Both the position numbers and the translations under genes were made by a program. Positions 19,583 through 27,028 of a DNA stretch of 64,000 nt are shown here, in pieces; positions within the stretch are counted from its first letter, which is position 1, and each line of letters begins with the position of its first letter. Below the pieces are notes generated by a model that was given only the letters and a program-made list of their open reading frames with translations, had not been told where the DNA came from and made no database searches. This DNA comes from Vitreoscilla sp. (GTDB lineage Bacteria; Pseudomonadota; Gammaproteobacteria; Burkholderiales; Burkholderiaceae_C), in assembly GCA_018780145.1 (NCBI GenBank), contig JADMKA010000032.1, positions 1 through 64,000 on the forward strand. The letters run 5' to 3'.

Positions 19583-20761
19583 CTAGGGGGGAGTGGCCGG
19601 CGCCGCCGACCCGCGGCTGCGGGCCAGCCAGACCAGCGCCGCGGCCAACAACGCCAGCGGTGCCAGCGCGCCCAGGTTCATCGCGCTCCAGCCGCCGGTG
19701 GTGACCAGCGCACCGGAGCTGAACGAGGTGACTGTCATCGTGCCCATCACCCAGCGGTCCATCAGGGCCTGGGCCGCCAGGCGGTGGCTGGCCGGGTAGG
19801 CCTCGGTGTAGAGCGTGGTGCCGCCCACGTAGAGGAAGTTCCAGCCGACCCCGAGTGCCAACAGCGCCACGGTGAAGTGCATCAGGTCGACGCCCGACAA
19901 GGCCACCGCGACGCACACTGCGTTCAGCACCACGCCAGCCACCAGCACCGGCAGCACGCCCACACGGCGGATCAACGAGCCGGTGAAGAAGCTGGGCAGG
20001 TACATGCCCAGCACATGCCATTCGAGCACCCAGGCCACCGACGAGAACGGGTGCGAGCACATGGCCATGGCCAGCGGCGTGGCGGCCATCAGCAGGTTCA
20101 TCACGCCGTAGCCCAGCGCCGAGGCGGCGATCGCGACGATGAACGCCGGCCGGCGCGCCACGCCGGGCGGCAGGCTGCCGGCGCGGCCCGGGGGCGCGGC
20201 AGGCAGGCGCGGGAAGTCGATGCGGCTGACGCAGAACATCGCCAGCGCAGCCACCCCCACCAGGGCGGCGTAGGCGCCGGCGAAGGGCACGGCCAGGCTG
20301 TCGCGTGTGGCCTGGGCCAAGGGGGGCCCGACCACGCCGCCCAGGATGCCGCCGGCCAGCACCCACGAGATGGCCTTTTCGCGGCGCTCCGGTCCCACCA
20401 GCTCGGTGGCGGCAAAGCGGTACAGCGCCGCGCTGGCGTTGTAGTAGCCGGCCAGCACGGTGGCGGCGATCAGCAGCCAGAACTGGCCTTGCAGCGCCGC
20501 CAGGGCGCACAGGCCGGCCGAGACCATGGCCACCACCAGCCCCAGCTGGAAGCCGCGCCGCCGGCCGAACCGCTGCTGGTGTCGCGCCACCAGGCCGGTG
20601 CACAAGGCGCCGCCCAGCACGTAGGCGGTCAGCGGCAGGGTGGCCATCCAGCCCGCCGGCGCCAGCGCCAGACCGACCAGGCCGTTGATGGCCATGAAGG
20701 TGACGTTGTTGGTCAGGAACAGACCCTGGCACAGGGTCAACCAGGCGAGTGGGCCGGTCAC
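19583..20761 (-). CDS. Major facilitator superfamily transporter
   Basis: 392 residues with about twelve hydrophobic segments. The cytoplasmic loop between segments 2 and 3 reads ARHQQRFGRRRGFQLGL, a variant of the MFS loop motif. The substrate cannot be told from sequence; the pattern resembles drug/unknown-solute permeases. GTG 20761 is chosen because it overlaps the rsmE stop (GTGA) and starts directly at the first membrane segment (PLAWLTLCQGLFLTNN). Its mRNA therefore probably also carries rsmE. Confidence 0.88.
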   Translation of the reverse strand: MTGPLAWLTLCQGLFLTNNVTFMAINGLVGLALAPAGWMATLPLTAYVLGGALCTGLVARHQQRFGRRRGFQLGLVVAMVSAGLCALAALQGQFWLLIAATVLAGYYNASAALYRFAATELVGPERREKAISWVLAGGILGGVVGPPLAQATRDSLAVPFAGAYAALVGVAALAMFCVSRIDFPRLPAAPPGRAGSLPPGVARRPAFIVAIAASALGYGVMNLLMAATPLAMAMCSHPFSSVAWVLEWHVLGMYLPSFFTGSLIRRVGVLPVLVAGVVLNAVCVAVALSGVDLMHFTVALLALGVGWNFLYVGGTTLYTEAYPASHRLAAQALMDRWVMGTMTVTSFSSGALVTTGGWSAMNLGALAPLALLAAALVWLARSRGSAAPATPP

Positions 20762-21492
20762 GCCGGGGCCTCCTGCGCGGCGATCACGGCCAGGGCCGCC
20801 AGCGGCGCGGTGTCGGCGCGCAGAACCCGTGGCCCCAGGCTCAGCGGCGTGAAACCGCGGGCGCGCGCCAGGGCCTCCTCGCGAGGCTCCAGCCCCCCTT
20901 CGGGGCCGCTCAACAGCCACACGGCGCCGGGCCCGCCTGCGCCCCTCAGCGGAGCACTGGCCGGATCCAGGCTCAACACATGGCGGGCGGTGGCCGGGTC
21001 GTCGGCCATGCCGGCGAGCCAGGTCTCGAGGTCCTGGATGGGTGCGATCCGGGGCACCTGCGTGCGCCCGCTCTGCTCGGCCGCGCTGACGGCCACGGCC
21101 TGCCAGTGGGCGCGTCGCTTCTCGGCGCGCTCGCCGGCCAGCCGCAGCACCGAGCGGGCGCACTGCAAGGGCTGGATCGCCGCCACGCCCAGCTCGGTGG
21201 CCTTCTCGACCAGGCTGTCCATGCGCTCGTTGGCCGGCATGCCCAGCGCCAGGCTGACCCGGGTGGCCAGCTCGCGGCTGACCGGCTGGCGAACGCCGAC
21301 GCGTACCGCCACGTCCAGCCGGCCGCCCATGCGGGTGATCTCCGCCGGCCACTCGCCGCCTTCGCCATTGAACAGCACCACCGTGTCGCCAGGCTGCAGG
21401 CGCAGGACCTGGGCGTGGCGCGCGGGTTCGGGAGGCAGTGTCAGGTCGGCGCCCTCGATCAGCGGAGCGGCCAGGTACAGGCGGGCGGGCAT
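20758..21492 (-). CDS. rsmE: 16S rRNA (uracil1498-N3)-methyltransferase
   Basis: RsmE methylates U1498 in helix 44 of 16S rRNA. The 244-residue product shows the N-terminal PUA-like part (RHAQVLRLQPGDTVVLFNGE) and the SPOUT methyltransferase knot (KATELGVAAIQPLQCARSVL, LLSGPEGGLEPREEA, SLGPRVLRADTAPLAALA). ATG 21492 matches the usual N-terminus of the family; an ATG six codons upstream is possible. It is divergent from the gene at 21561 and overlaps the MFS gene. Confidence 0.94.
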   Translation of the reverse strand: MPARLYLAAPLIEGADLTLPPEPARHAQVLRLQPGDTVVLFNGEGGEWPAEITRMGGRLDVAVRVGVRQPVSRELATRVSLALGMPANERMDSLVEKATELGVAAIQPLQCARSVLRLAGERAEKRRAHWQAVAVSAAEQSGRTQVPRIAPIQDLETWLAGMADDPATARHVLSLDPASAPLRGAGGPGAVWLLSGPEGGLEPREEALARARGFTPLSLGPRVLRADTAPLAALAVIAAQEAPA

Positions 21493-21560
21493 GGTGGGAG
21501 TGTGCCGCATGCCACGGCGCCGGCTTCATGCGCACAATCCGCCACTCAGGAGGAGCCCCC

Positions 21561-22505
21561 ATGGAACCGACCACCGCCACCGAGCACCTGCAGGCCGCTG
21601 ACGCCTGCCACGACGACGATCCTGCCCATGGCGCCGCCCTGCTGCGCCGGATCGACCCCACCGCGCTGGACCCCGGCCAGCGGCCGCTCTACGCCTTTCT
21701 GCTCAACCACGTGCTGGCCGAGAAGCTGCACCTGCCCGGTGAGGCGTGGCAGCACCAGCAGGCCCTGCTCGCGGCAGCCGGCCCGGATACACCCTTGCCG
21801 CTGCTTCGCCATGCCGGTGCCGCTGCGCGCCTGGCGGGCGACGCGGCCGCCGAAGCGCAGTTGGCCGAGCGGCTGGCGGCCAGCGCCAACGCCTCGGCCG
21901 CGCAGGCCGGCGAATTGCTGGCACTGGCCGCGACCAGTTTCACCGTACCCGGCCTGGCAGGCGCGCAGGCCGGCGACGCCGCGCTGGAAGCCATGAGCCC
22001 GCTGCGCGGGGGCGCCTGGCATCAGGCGAGCGGCCTGGATGCGGCGGCCGCCGCGTTGACCAGCAACCTGGCCTCCGGCCTGGCCGAAGAGCGCTCGCCG
22101 GCCGAGTTGTTGTTGCCCAGCGTTCGCGAAGCGGCCCACGAGGCGGCGGCACACGCCCAGGCCCTGTGGCAACGCGCCGGCCAATGGGTGCAGCACGAGC
22201 GAGCCCACTACCTGCGGGCGCTGGTGGCCAATGCCATTGGCGAGACCCCCCTGGCAGAGCAACAGGCCCGTGCGGGCCTGACCTTGCTGGACAACCACGA
22301 CACCGAGCACGCCGAGTCGGTGGACCGCGCGTTCCTGCTGCTGGAGTTGTCGCACGCGCTGGCCCGGCAGGGACAGGCGGCCGAGGCGAGTCTGGCGCGC
22401 GCTCAGGCGGACGCCCTGGCCGATGCCTTCGACGACAGCGGGTTGACGGCTTGGTTCACGGGCCGCGTGGCGCGCCAGGCGGCGCTGGACGACGCAGCGC
22501 GTTGA
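21561..22505 (+). CDS. Ala-rich helical-repeat protein of unknown function
   Basis: 314 residues, cytoplasmic (no signal or membrane segment), very rich in Ala, Leu and Gln. Helical pairs of about 34 residues (for example LLRRIDPTALDPGQRPLYAF and ARAGLTLLDNHDTEHAESVD) give a TPR-like look, but the consensus is weak. The ATG is well supported by a perfect AGGAGG-type Shine-Dalgarno (CAGGAGGAG, 2-10 bases before the CCCC spacer). A copy of the dispersed repeat follows the stop. No function can be assigned. Confidence 0.7.
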   Translation: MEPTTATEHLQAADACHDDDPAHGAALLRRIDPTALDPGQRPLYAFLLNHVLAEKLHLPGEAWQHQQALLAAAGPDTPLPLLRHAGAAARLAGDAAAEAQLAERLAASANASAAQAGELLALAATSFTVPGLAGAQAGDAALEAMSPLRGGAWHQASGLDAAAAALTSNLASGLAEERSPAELLLPSVREAAHEAAAHAQALWQRAGQWVQHERAHYLRALVANAIGETPLAEQQARAGLTLLDNHDTEHAESVDRAFLLLELSHALARQGQAAEASLARAQADALADAFDDSGLTAWFTGRVARQAALDDAAR

Positions 22506-22511
22506 CGCTCA

Positions 22512-22602
22512 GCCTCAGCCGAGCGCCGGGCCGCTCCCAAGCCGGCTGAGCACCCGCTCGGCGGGTGGGGCCGGTACCCGGCACCGGGTGCCCCACATCA
22601 GG
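22512..22602 (-). repeat. Dispersed palindromic intergenic repeat, copy C
   Basis: Read on the minus strand: GTGGGGCACCCGGTGCCGGG, then TACCGGCCCCACCCG, GAGCGGGTGCTCAGCCGGC, and TTGGGAGCGGCCCGGCGCTC. Almost identical, base for base, to the copy after purB (57922-58005), but inverted. It fills the gap between two convergent genes, and its edge abuts the stop codon of the gene at 22598. Confidence 0.85.
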
Positions 22603-23137
22603 CCTTGGCGACAGCGCCGATGGCGTAGGTGAGTTCGCCGACGGCGGCCATGCCGTGCTCGGCACGCAGTTGCTCGACGAACTTCAGCGCGAGCACGCGA
22701 AGCTCCTCCGGGCCGTTGCACTTCTCGATATCCAGCGCGAAGCGGTAGCCACGCACCAGGCCCAGCTTGGCCTTGCCGACCGAATTGAGCGCGTCGTAGA
22801 GCGCGTTGTAGGGCGCAGCACGGATGACCTGCACGGTGCGGTCCCAGTCCACGTCCGGGGCAGCGGCGGGCGCCGTCTTGGCCGCGGGTTCACGCAGGTC
22901 CCCGGGCCGTGCCACGGGCTTCGGCGCGGCGGCGCCACCCACTTCGGCGATCAGGCCTTCCGCACGCAGCATGGCCACGTCGTCCGCCGTGATGCCATGA
23001 ACCTGAACCAACCAGTCGTCGATGCTGCGCGAATCGTTGATCACCAGCAGCAGGTTGCGCACCGGCCGGCTGAGCTTGAACACGCGAGCCTGGATCTCGG
23101 CCTGGCCCGCGGGCGTCCTGACATAACGAGACGACAT
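22598..23137 (-). CDS. Conserved-looking cytoplasmic protein of unknown function
   Basis: 179 residues, no signal or membrane segment. The N-terminal 60 residues (FKLSRPVRNLLLVINDSRSI, then LVQVHGITADDVAMLRAEGL) look like a small winged-helix-like or PatA/FrzS-type module seen in proteins of social and motility regulation; an Ala/Pro linker (residues about 70-92) leads to a helical C-terminal domain (YNALYDALNSVGKAKLGLVR, EELRVLALKFVEQLRAEHG). The domain comparison is tentative. ATG 23137 is the only start near the conserved-looking N-terminus. Third-position G/C is as in neighbouring genes. Confidence 0.7.
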   Translation of the reverse strand: MSSRYVRTPAGQAEIQARVFKLSRPVRNLLLVINDSRSIDDWLVQVHGITADDVAMLRAEGLIAEVGGAAAPKPVARPGDLREPAAKTAPAAAPDVDWDRTVQVIRAAPYNALYDALNSVGKAKLGLVRGYRFALDIEKCNGPEELRVLALKFVEQLRAEHGMAAVGELTYAIGAVAKA

Positions 23138-23277
23138 GATCGATCCCGGTGAAGGGTCCCAGACGAAGCCGCGGCATGCCGCGGCACCCTTGCACACACC
23201 CCGTGGACGGGCCCGGAGGGTGTTGCCCGTGATCGCAAGCGAACCCGGGCGACCTGCCGCCTGGGGCGGTCAGGTGC

Positions 23278-24951
23278 TCATTTCTTGTCGCGCAGTTCCC
23301 GGCGCAACACCTTGCCAACCGGAGTCTTCGGCAATTCGGTGCGGAACTCAATGACCTTGGGCCGTTTGTAACCAGTCAGATTCGATTCGCACCAACTTCT
23401 CACATCGGCCTCGGTGATGCCCGGGTCCTTTTTCACGATCACGGCCTTCACGGCCTCGCCAGCCTTCTCGTCCGGCACCCCCACGGCCGCGCACTCGAGC
23501 ACGCCGGGCATCTGGGTGATCACGTCCTCGACCTCGTTCGGGTAGACGTTGAAGCCCGAGACCAGGATCATGTCCTTCTTGCGGTCGACGATTCTGAAGT
23601 AACCGCGCTCGTCGACCACGCCGATGTCGCCGGTGCGGAAGAAGCCGTCGGCCGTCATGACCTTGGCGGTCTCGTCCGGCCGCTGCCAGTAGCCGGCCAT
23701 CACCTGCGGGCCGCGGATGGCGATCTCGCCCGGCGTGCCCATCGGCACCTCGTGGCCGTCGTCGTCCAGCAGGGTCAGCTCGGTGCTGGGCATCGGCAGG
23801 CCGATGGTGCCGGAGTAGGCCGTCGTGTCCACCGGGTTGCAGGTGGCCGACGGGCTGGTCTCGGACAGGCCGTAGCCCTCGCAGATCGGGCAGCCGGTCT
23901 TCTCCAGCCACAGGCGCGCGGTGGCCTGCTGCACGGCCATGCCGCCGCCGACCGAGATCTTCAGGTGGCTCCAGTCGACCTTGTCGAAATCCGGGTGGTT
24001 GGCCAGCGCGTTGAACAGCGTATTGACCGCCGGCAGGCTGTGGAAGCGCTCACGCGCCAGATCCTTCAGGACCCCCGGGATGTCACGCGGGTTGGCGATC
24101 AGGATGTTGCAGCCGCCCATGCGCAGGCCCAGCATCATGTTCGTGTTGAAGCCGAAGATGTGATAAATCGGCAGCGCGCAGATGGTGACCACCTGCTCGC
24201 CCGGCGGGATCTTCTTCAGGGCCGGCTGGTACCAGGCCTCGGACTGCAGCACGTTGGCCACCAGGTTGCGGTGCAGCAGCACCGCGCCCTTGCTGACCCC
24301 GGTGGTGCCGCCGGTGTACTGCAGCACGGCGATGTCGTCCGGGCCCACCTTGGGGGCCGTGAAGGGCTTGCCACGGCCGGCCGAGACGGCGTCGTTGAAG
24401 CGCACCGCCTTGGGCAGCGAAAACGCCGGCACCATCTTCTTGACCTTGCGCACCACGTGGTTCACGACGGCGCCCTTGAGCATGCCCATCATGTCGCCCA
24501 TGGCGGCCAGGATCACCTGCTTGGTGGGCACCGCGTCGGCCACCTGCTGCAGCGTGCCGGCGAAGTTCTCCAGGATGACGATGGCCTTGGCACCCGAGTC
24601 CTTCAGCTGGTGCTCCAGCTCACGCGGCGTGTACAACGGGTTGACGTTCACCACCACCAGGCCGGCACGCAGGATGCCGGCCACCGCCACCGGGTACTGC
24701 GGCACGTTGGGCAGCATCACCGCCACCCGGTCGCCGCGCGCCAGGCCCAGGCTCTGCAGGTAGGCGGCAAAGGCCCGCGACAGATCGTCGACCTGTTCGA
24801 AGCTGAAGGTCTTGCCCATGAAGCGGTAGGCGGGCAGCTTGGCATGCTTGCGGAAGCTCTCGTCCAGCAGCGCCACCAGCGAGGGATAGACATCCGTCTT
24901 CACCTCGGCGGGCACGCCTGCGGGGTATTGCTTCAGCCAGATCTTTTCCAT
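23278..24951 (-). CDS. fadD: Long-chain fatty-acid-CoA ligase
   Basis: 557-residue member of the ANL adenylating family that activates fatty acids with ATP and CoA for beta-oxidation. Core motifs: AMP-binding loop VLQYTGGTTGVSKGAVLLHR, GYGLSETSPSATCNP, TGDIGVVDERGYF, the FadD-specific DRKKDMILVSGFNVYPNEVE, and the C-terminal catalytic Lys in PKTPVGKVLRREL. The length fits FadD. The ATG at 24951 starts EKIWLKQYPAGVPAE, the usual FadD N-terminus. No beta-oxidation partners are adjacent. It is divergent from the exported-protein gene at 25156; the 204-base gap holds no recognised operator. Confidence 0.95.
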   Translation of the reverse strand: MEKIWLKQYPAGVPAEVKTDVYPSLVALLDESFRKHAKLPAYRFMGKTFSFEQVDDLSRAFAAYLQSLGLARGDRVAVMLPNVPQYPVAVAGILRAGLVVVNVNPLYTPRELEHQLKDSGAKAIVILENFAGTLQQVADAVPTKQVILAAMGDMMGMLKGAVVNHVVRKVKKMVPAFSLPKAVRFNDAVSAGRGKPFTAPKVGPDDIAVLQYTGGTTGVSKGAVLLHRNLVANVLQSEAWYQPALKKIPPGEQVVTICALPIYHIFGFNTNMMLGLRMGGCNILIANPRDIPGVLKDLARERFHSLPAVNTLFNALANHPDFDKVDWSHLKISVGGGMAVQQATARLWLEKTGCPICEGYGLSETSPSATCNPVDTTAYSGTIGLPMPSTELTLLDDDGHEVPMGTPGEIAIRGPQVMAGYWQRPDETAKVMTADGFFRTGDIGVVDERGYFRIVDRKKDMILVSGFNVYPNEVEDVITQMPGVLECAAVGVPDEKAGEAVKAVIVKKDPGITEADVRSWCESNLTGYKRPKVIEFRTELPKTPVGKVLRRELRDKK

Positions 24952-25155
24952 CCAGGGGGCTCCGAAAGTCGACCTGCGATTCTCACCGCGCCGAGGGGGG
25001 GCCAGGCATCAGGGGATTCGATACGATTTCCTGGGGTAAGCCCTTAGCGACGCGCGGTTCGCACGCTAATGGTGGGCTAACGGTGGCCCCGCAGACTGGC
25101 ATCGCCTCGCAGCCCTTGCGATGGCCAACCACCCCACCGCACCAGGAGCTCCACC

Positions 25156-25656
25156 ATGAACCGCACCCATCTCTTGCGCACCATCGCCGCCGTCGGCGGC
25201 TTGTGGCTGCTGGCCTCGGCCGCTTCAGCCCAGACCTTCGGCACCTACGAGGGCCTGACCTCGCAGGGCAAGTTCATCTCGCTCGATGTCATCGACGACG
25301 GCGTTGGCGGCAACGCCTTCGGCGGCGGCCTGGTGTTCTGGGACGCCGACTGCAGCAAGAGCGGCCCGGGCCGCAGCGTGGCCTGGGGCGTCGGCACCAG
25401 CATCCCGTTCGGCGGCACCAAGGTCAGCGCCGAGTTCAAGTTCAACATGCTGTACGAGAAGTGGAAGCTGACCTTCAGTGGCAGCACCGTGACCGGCACC
25501 TTCGTCGGCCGGACCCCGGAGTTCGTGGACGTGAACACCTCGACCAAGAGCACGCAGTTGTGCGACTCGGGCACGCTGAGCTTCAGCGCGACGCTGGTGC
25601 CGCCGCTGGCCCCGCGCCAGAAGCTGGCGCCGGGGCAGGCGATCCGGCTGCAGTGA
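25156..25656 (+). CDS. Exported protein of unknown function
   Basis: 166 residues with a signal peptide (IAAVGGLWLLASAASAQ) and a beta-rich, Gly/Ser/Thr-rich mature part with two Cys (WDADCSKSG, STQLCDSG). ATG 25156 is preceded by AGGAG at good distance. The mature start AQTFGTYEGL resembles the exported protein at 18804-19442. The stop lies 10 bases from that of the pntB remnant on the other strand, which suggests that this gene was the original convergent neighbour of pntB before the island inserted. Confidence 0.75.
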   Translation: MNRTHLLRTIAAVGGLWLLASAASAQTFGTYEGLTSQGKFISLDVIDDGVGGNAFGGGLVFWDADCSKSGPGRSVAWGVGTSIPFGGTKVSAEFKFNMLYEKWKLTFSGSTVTGTFVGRTPEFVDVNTSTKSTQLCDSGTLSFSATLVPPLAPRQKLAPGQAIRLQ

Positions 25657-25665
25657 AGCGCTGGC

Positions 25666-25863
25666 CTACTCGATCGCCTTGACCATGTCCTCGACGACCT
25701 TCTTGGCGTCGCCGAAGACCATCATGGTCTTGTCCATGTAGAACAGCTCGTTGTCCAGGCCGGCATAGCCGGCCGCCATCGAGCGCTTGTTGACGATGAT
25801 GGTCTTGGCCTTGTAGGCCTCCAGGATGGGCATGCCGTAGATCGGCGTGCCCTTGGTCAGCGC
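25666..25863 (-). pseudogene. Displaced 3' end of pntB (last 65 codons)
   Basis: On the minus strand this encodes the last 65 residues of PntB ([20 protein letters not shown] through [15 protein letters not shown], then TAG). Bases 25676-25863 repeat 28576-28763 of the intact gene in the same orientation with only two mismatches in 188 bases (25765 and 25774), both silent. The final codons differ (AIE-TAG here, AVE-TGA in the intact gene). The sequence departs abruptly at 25864, so it has no start and is not functional. It marks the left side of the 2.7-kb island. Confidence 0.92.
25676..25863. repeat. 188-bp direct repeat, left copy
   Basis: Same sequence, same orientation, as 28576-28763 (offset 2900 bases, two mismatches). 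It brackets the insertion with its partner and lies inside pntB coding sequence. Confidence 0.95.
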
Positions 25864-25895
25864 GGCCGTGTCCAGCTCAACTCCTGGGAGGACAC

Positions 25896-26040
25896 GTGAA
25901 CACTATCCCGAATGAAGCCGTCGTTGGCCGTCGCCGGTGACGCCTGCACAGCGACGAGTTCAAGGCCAACGCGATGGCCTCGTGCATGCGGCCCGGCATG
26001 TCGATGGCGGCTGTGGCGATGGCCAAGGATGTCAACGCGG
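25896..26040 (+). pseudogene. Remnant of an IS66-family accessory transposase gene (orf1/tnpA type)
   Basis: From a GTG with GGGAG ahead of it, the frame reads [13 protein letters not shown], then a stop, then HSDEFKANAMASCMRPGMSM and AAVAMAKDVNA. This is the N-terminal helix-turn-helix of the small IS66 orf1 protein, normally RRRRHSDEFK... without a stop. The in-frame TGA and the loss of similarity after VNA show that it is a dead fragment. No IS66 tnpB/tnpC or terminal inverted repeat is visible nearby. Confidence 0.7.
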
Positions 26041-26260
26041 CGCTCGACGCCAGCGGGACGGCCGCCCTGCCGCCAACGCGCCCTTGTCTGCAGTCCTTAA
26101 CATGTGTCATCTGTCAGGTTTGCTGCGCGCCGTTTCGTCCTATCAGCTGTATCCCGCCATTCAAAGCTGAGGCACACTACGACCATCAACTCTCGCGGCT
26201 GGTTGTTTCGGCCTAAACCTATGAGCCCCACCAACACTGTGGCGTTCAGTTGCATCAAAG
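26041..26260. other. Non-coding stretch inside the island
   Basis: About 220 bases with no convincing gene. Base composition shifts here from G/C-rich to clearly A/T-richer, marking the junction between the IS66 remnant and the sulfotransferase-like gene. No repeats or promoter could be identified with confidence. Confidence 0.5.
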
Positions 26261-26932
26261 GTGGATATATTGTTCTACCTGTTCCATCACATTCCCAAGA
26301 CAGCCGGAACTTCCGTACTCGCAGGTCTGTCAGGTTTGTTTCGTGTAGTCCGCGACTACCATCGCTCGACCTCTGAGGAGGATCTTGGACTTTTCGATGT
26401 CCAGCGCATTGACATTGCCGCGCTCGGCGAAAGAGATATCTTATGCGGTCACTGGAACCTTCGTGGCCGGCACCTATATCATAGATATCCAGAGCTCGAT
26501 AGTCATAAGCCGCGAAAGATCACTTTCATCAGAGACCCACTAAGCACGGCCCAGTCCGGAGTGCGGTACGGTATACAACAGGGGTGGTGCAAACCTGGGA
26601 CGCAGAACGAAGCCTTGATATCACGAGCGGGCTATATTTCGGCGATACTGGACTGCAATGAGCTGACGTACAAGTCTGTCTTGGACGGCTATTGGTTCGT
26701 CGGTGACTCTGGAAGATTGAATGAAGGCTTTGAGTTGCTGACTTCGCTAGTGCAGAAGCAGGCCATCCATGTGCCTCGAGTCAATACCACGGACGAGATC
26801 GGGATCACATTCTCAAACGAAGCGATTGAGCTTTTCATCGAGCGAAGCCGAGTGGACTACATGATCTACGAATATGCCAAAACTCTCTATACCCGCCGCC
26901 TACAAGCGCATATTGCGCTAGCAGGTCGTTGA
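26261..26932 (+). CDS. Sulfotransferase-like protein (PAPS-binding fold), acquired
   Basis: 223 residues. FHHIPKTAGTS is the 5'-phosphosulfate-binding loop of the Sulfotransfer_2/heparan-type family, and KITFIRDPLSTAQSGVR is the 3'-phosphate-binding motif, so transfer of sulfate from PAPS to a glycan or other polymer is the likely chemistry. Start: GTG 26261; the TTG three codons later (26270) has a better-placed AAAGG and may be the real one. Codon use is much less G/C-biased than in all surrounding genes, a sign of transfer. It sits alone between the IS66 remnant and the IS5 element, with no PAPS or capsule genes nearby. It is shorter than many relatives (250-300 residues) and could be slightly truncated. 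Confidence 0.72.
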   Translation: MDILFYLFHHIPKTAGTSVLAGLSGLFRVVRDYHRSTSEEDLGLFDVQRIDIAALGERDILCGHWNLRGRHLYHRYPELDSHKPRKITFIRDPLSTAQSGVRYGIQQGWCKPGTQNEALISRAGYISAILDCNELTYKSVLDGYWFVGDSGRLNEGFELLTSLVQKQAIHVPRVNTTDEIGITFSNEAIELFIERSRVDYMIYEYAKTLYTRRLQAHIALAGR

Positions 26933-27028
26933 ATTACCATAAACGCGAGGTTCCCTATGGCGATTCAGCTCGGCGAGATCATGAAGCGCCAATCAATCCT
27001 CCGCCGGGCTTAGAATATATCCGTAAAC
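26933..27028. other. A/T-richer gap before the IS5-family element
   Basis: About 100 bases between the sulfotransferase-like gene and the left end of the IS element. A TAGAATATAT sequence (27011-27020) resembles a -10 box, but no gene is suitably placed behind it. Confidence 0.4.

Noticed and set aside
18804-20732. A single 642-residue product extending the exported protein upstream
   Set aside because: The upstream part is the wrong frame of the MFS gene; a signal peptide with a good Shine-Dalgarno starts at 19442.
19583-21661. A single 692-residue protein joining rsmE and the MFS gene
   Set aside because: The upstream half of that frame overlaps rsmE and has no membrane or enzyme motif; the GTG at 20761 that overlaps the rsmE stop starts directly at the first membrane segment.
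25896-26216. A functional small gene at the IS66 remnant
   Set aside because: There is an in-frame stop within the helix-turn-helix region and the reading frame loses all similarity afterwards.
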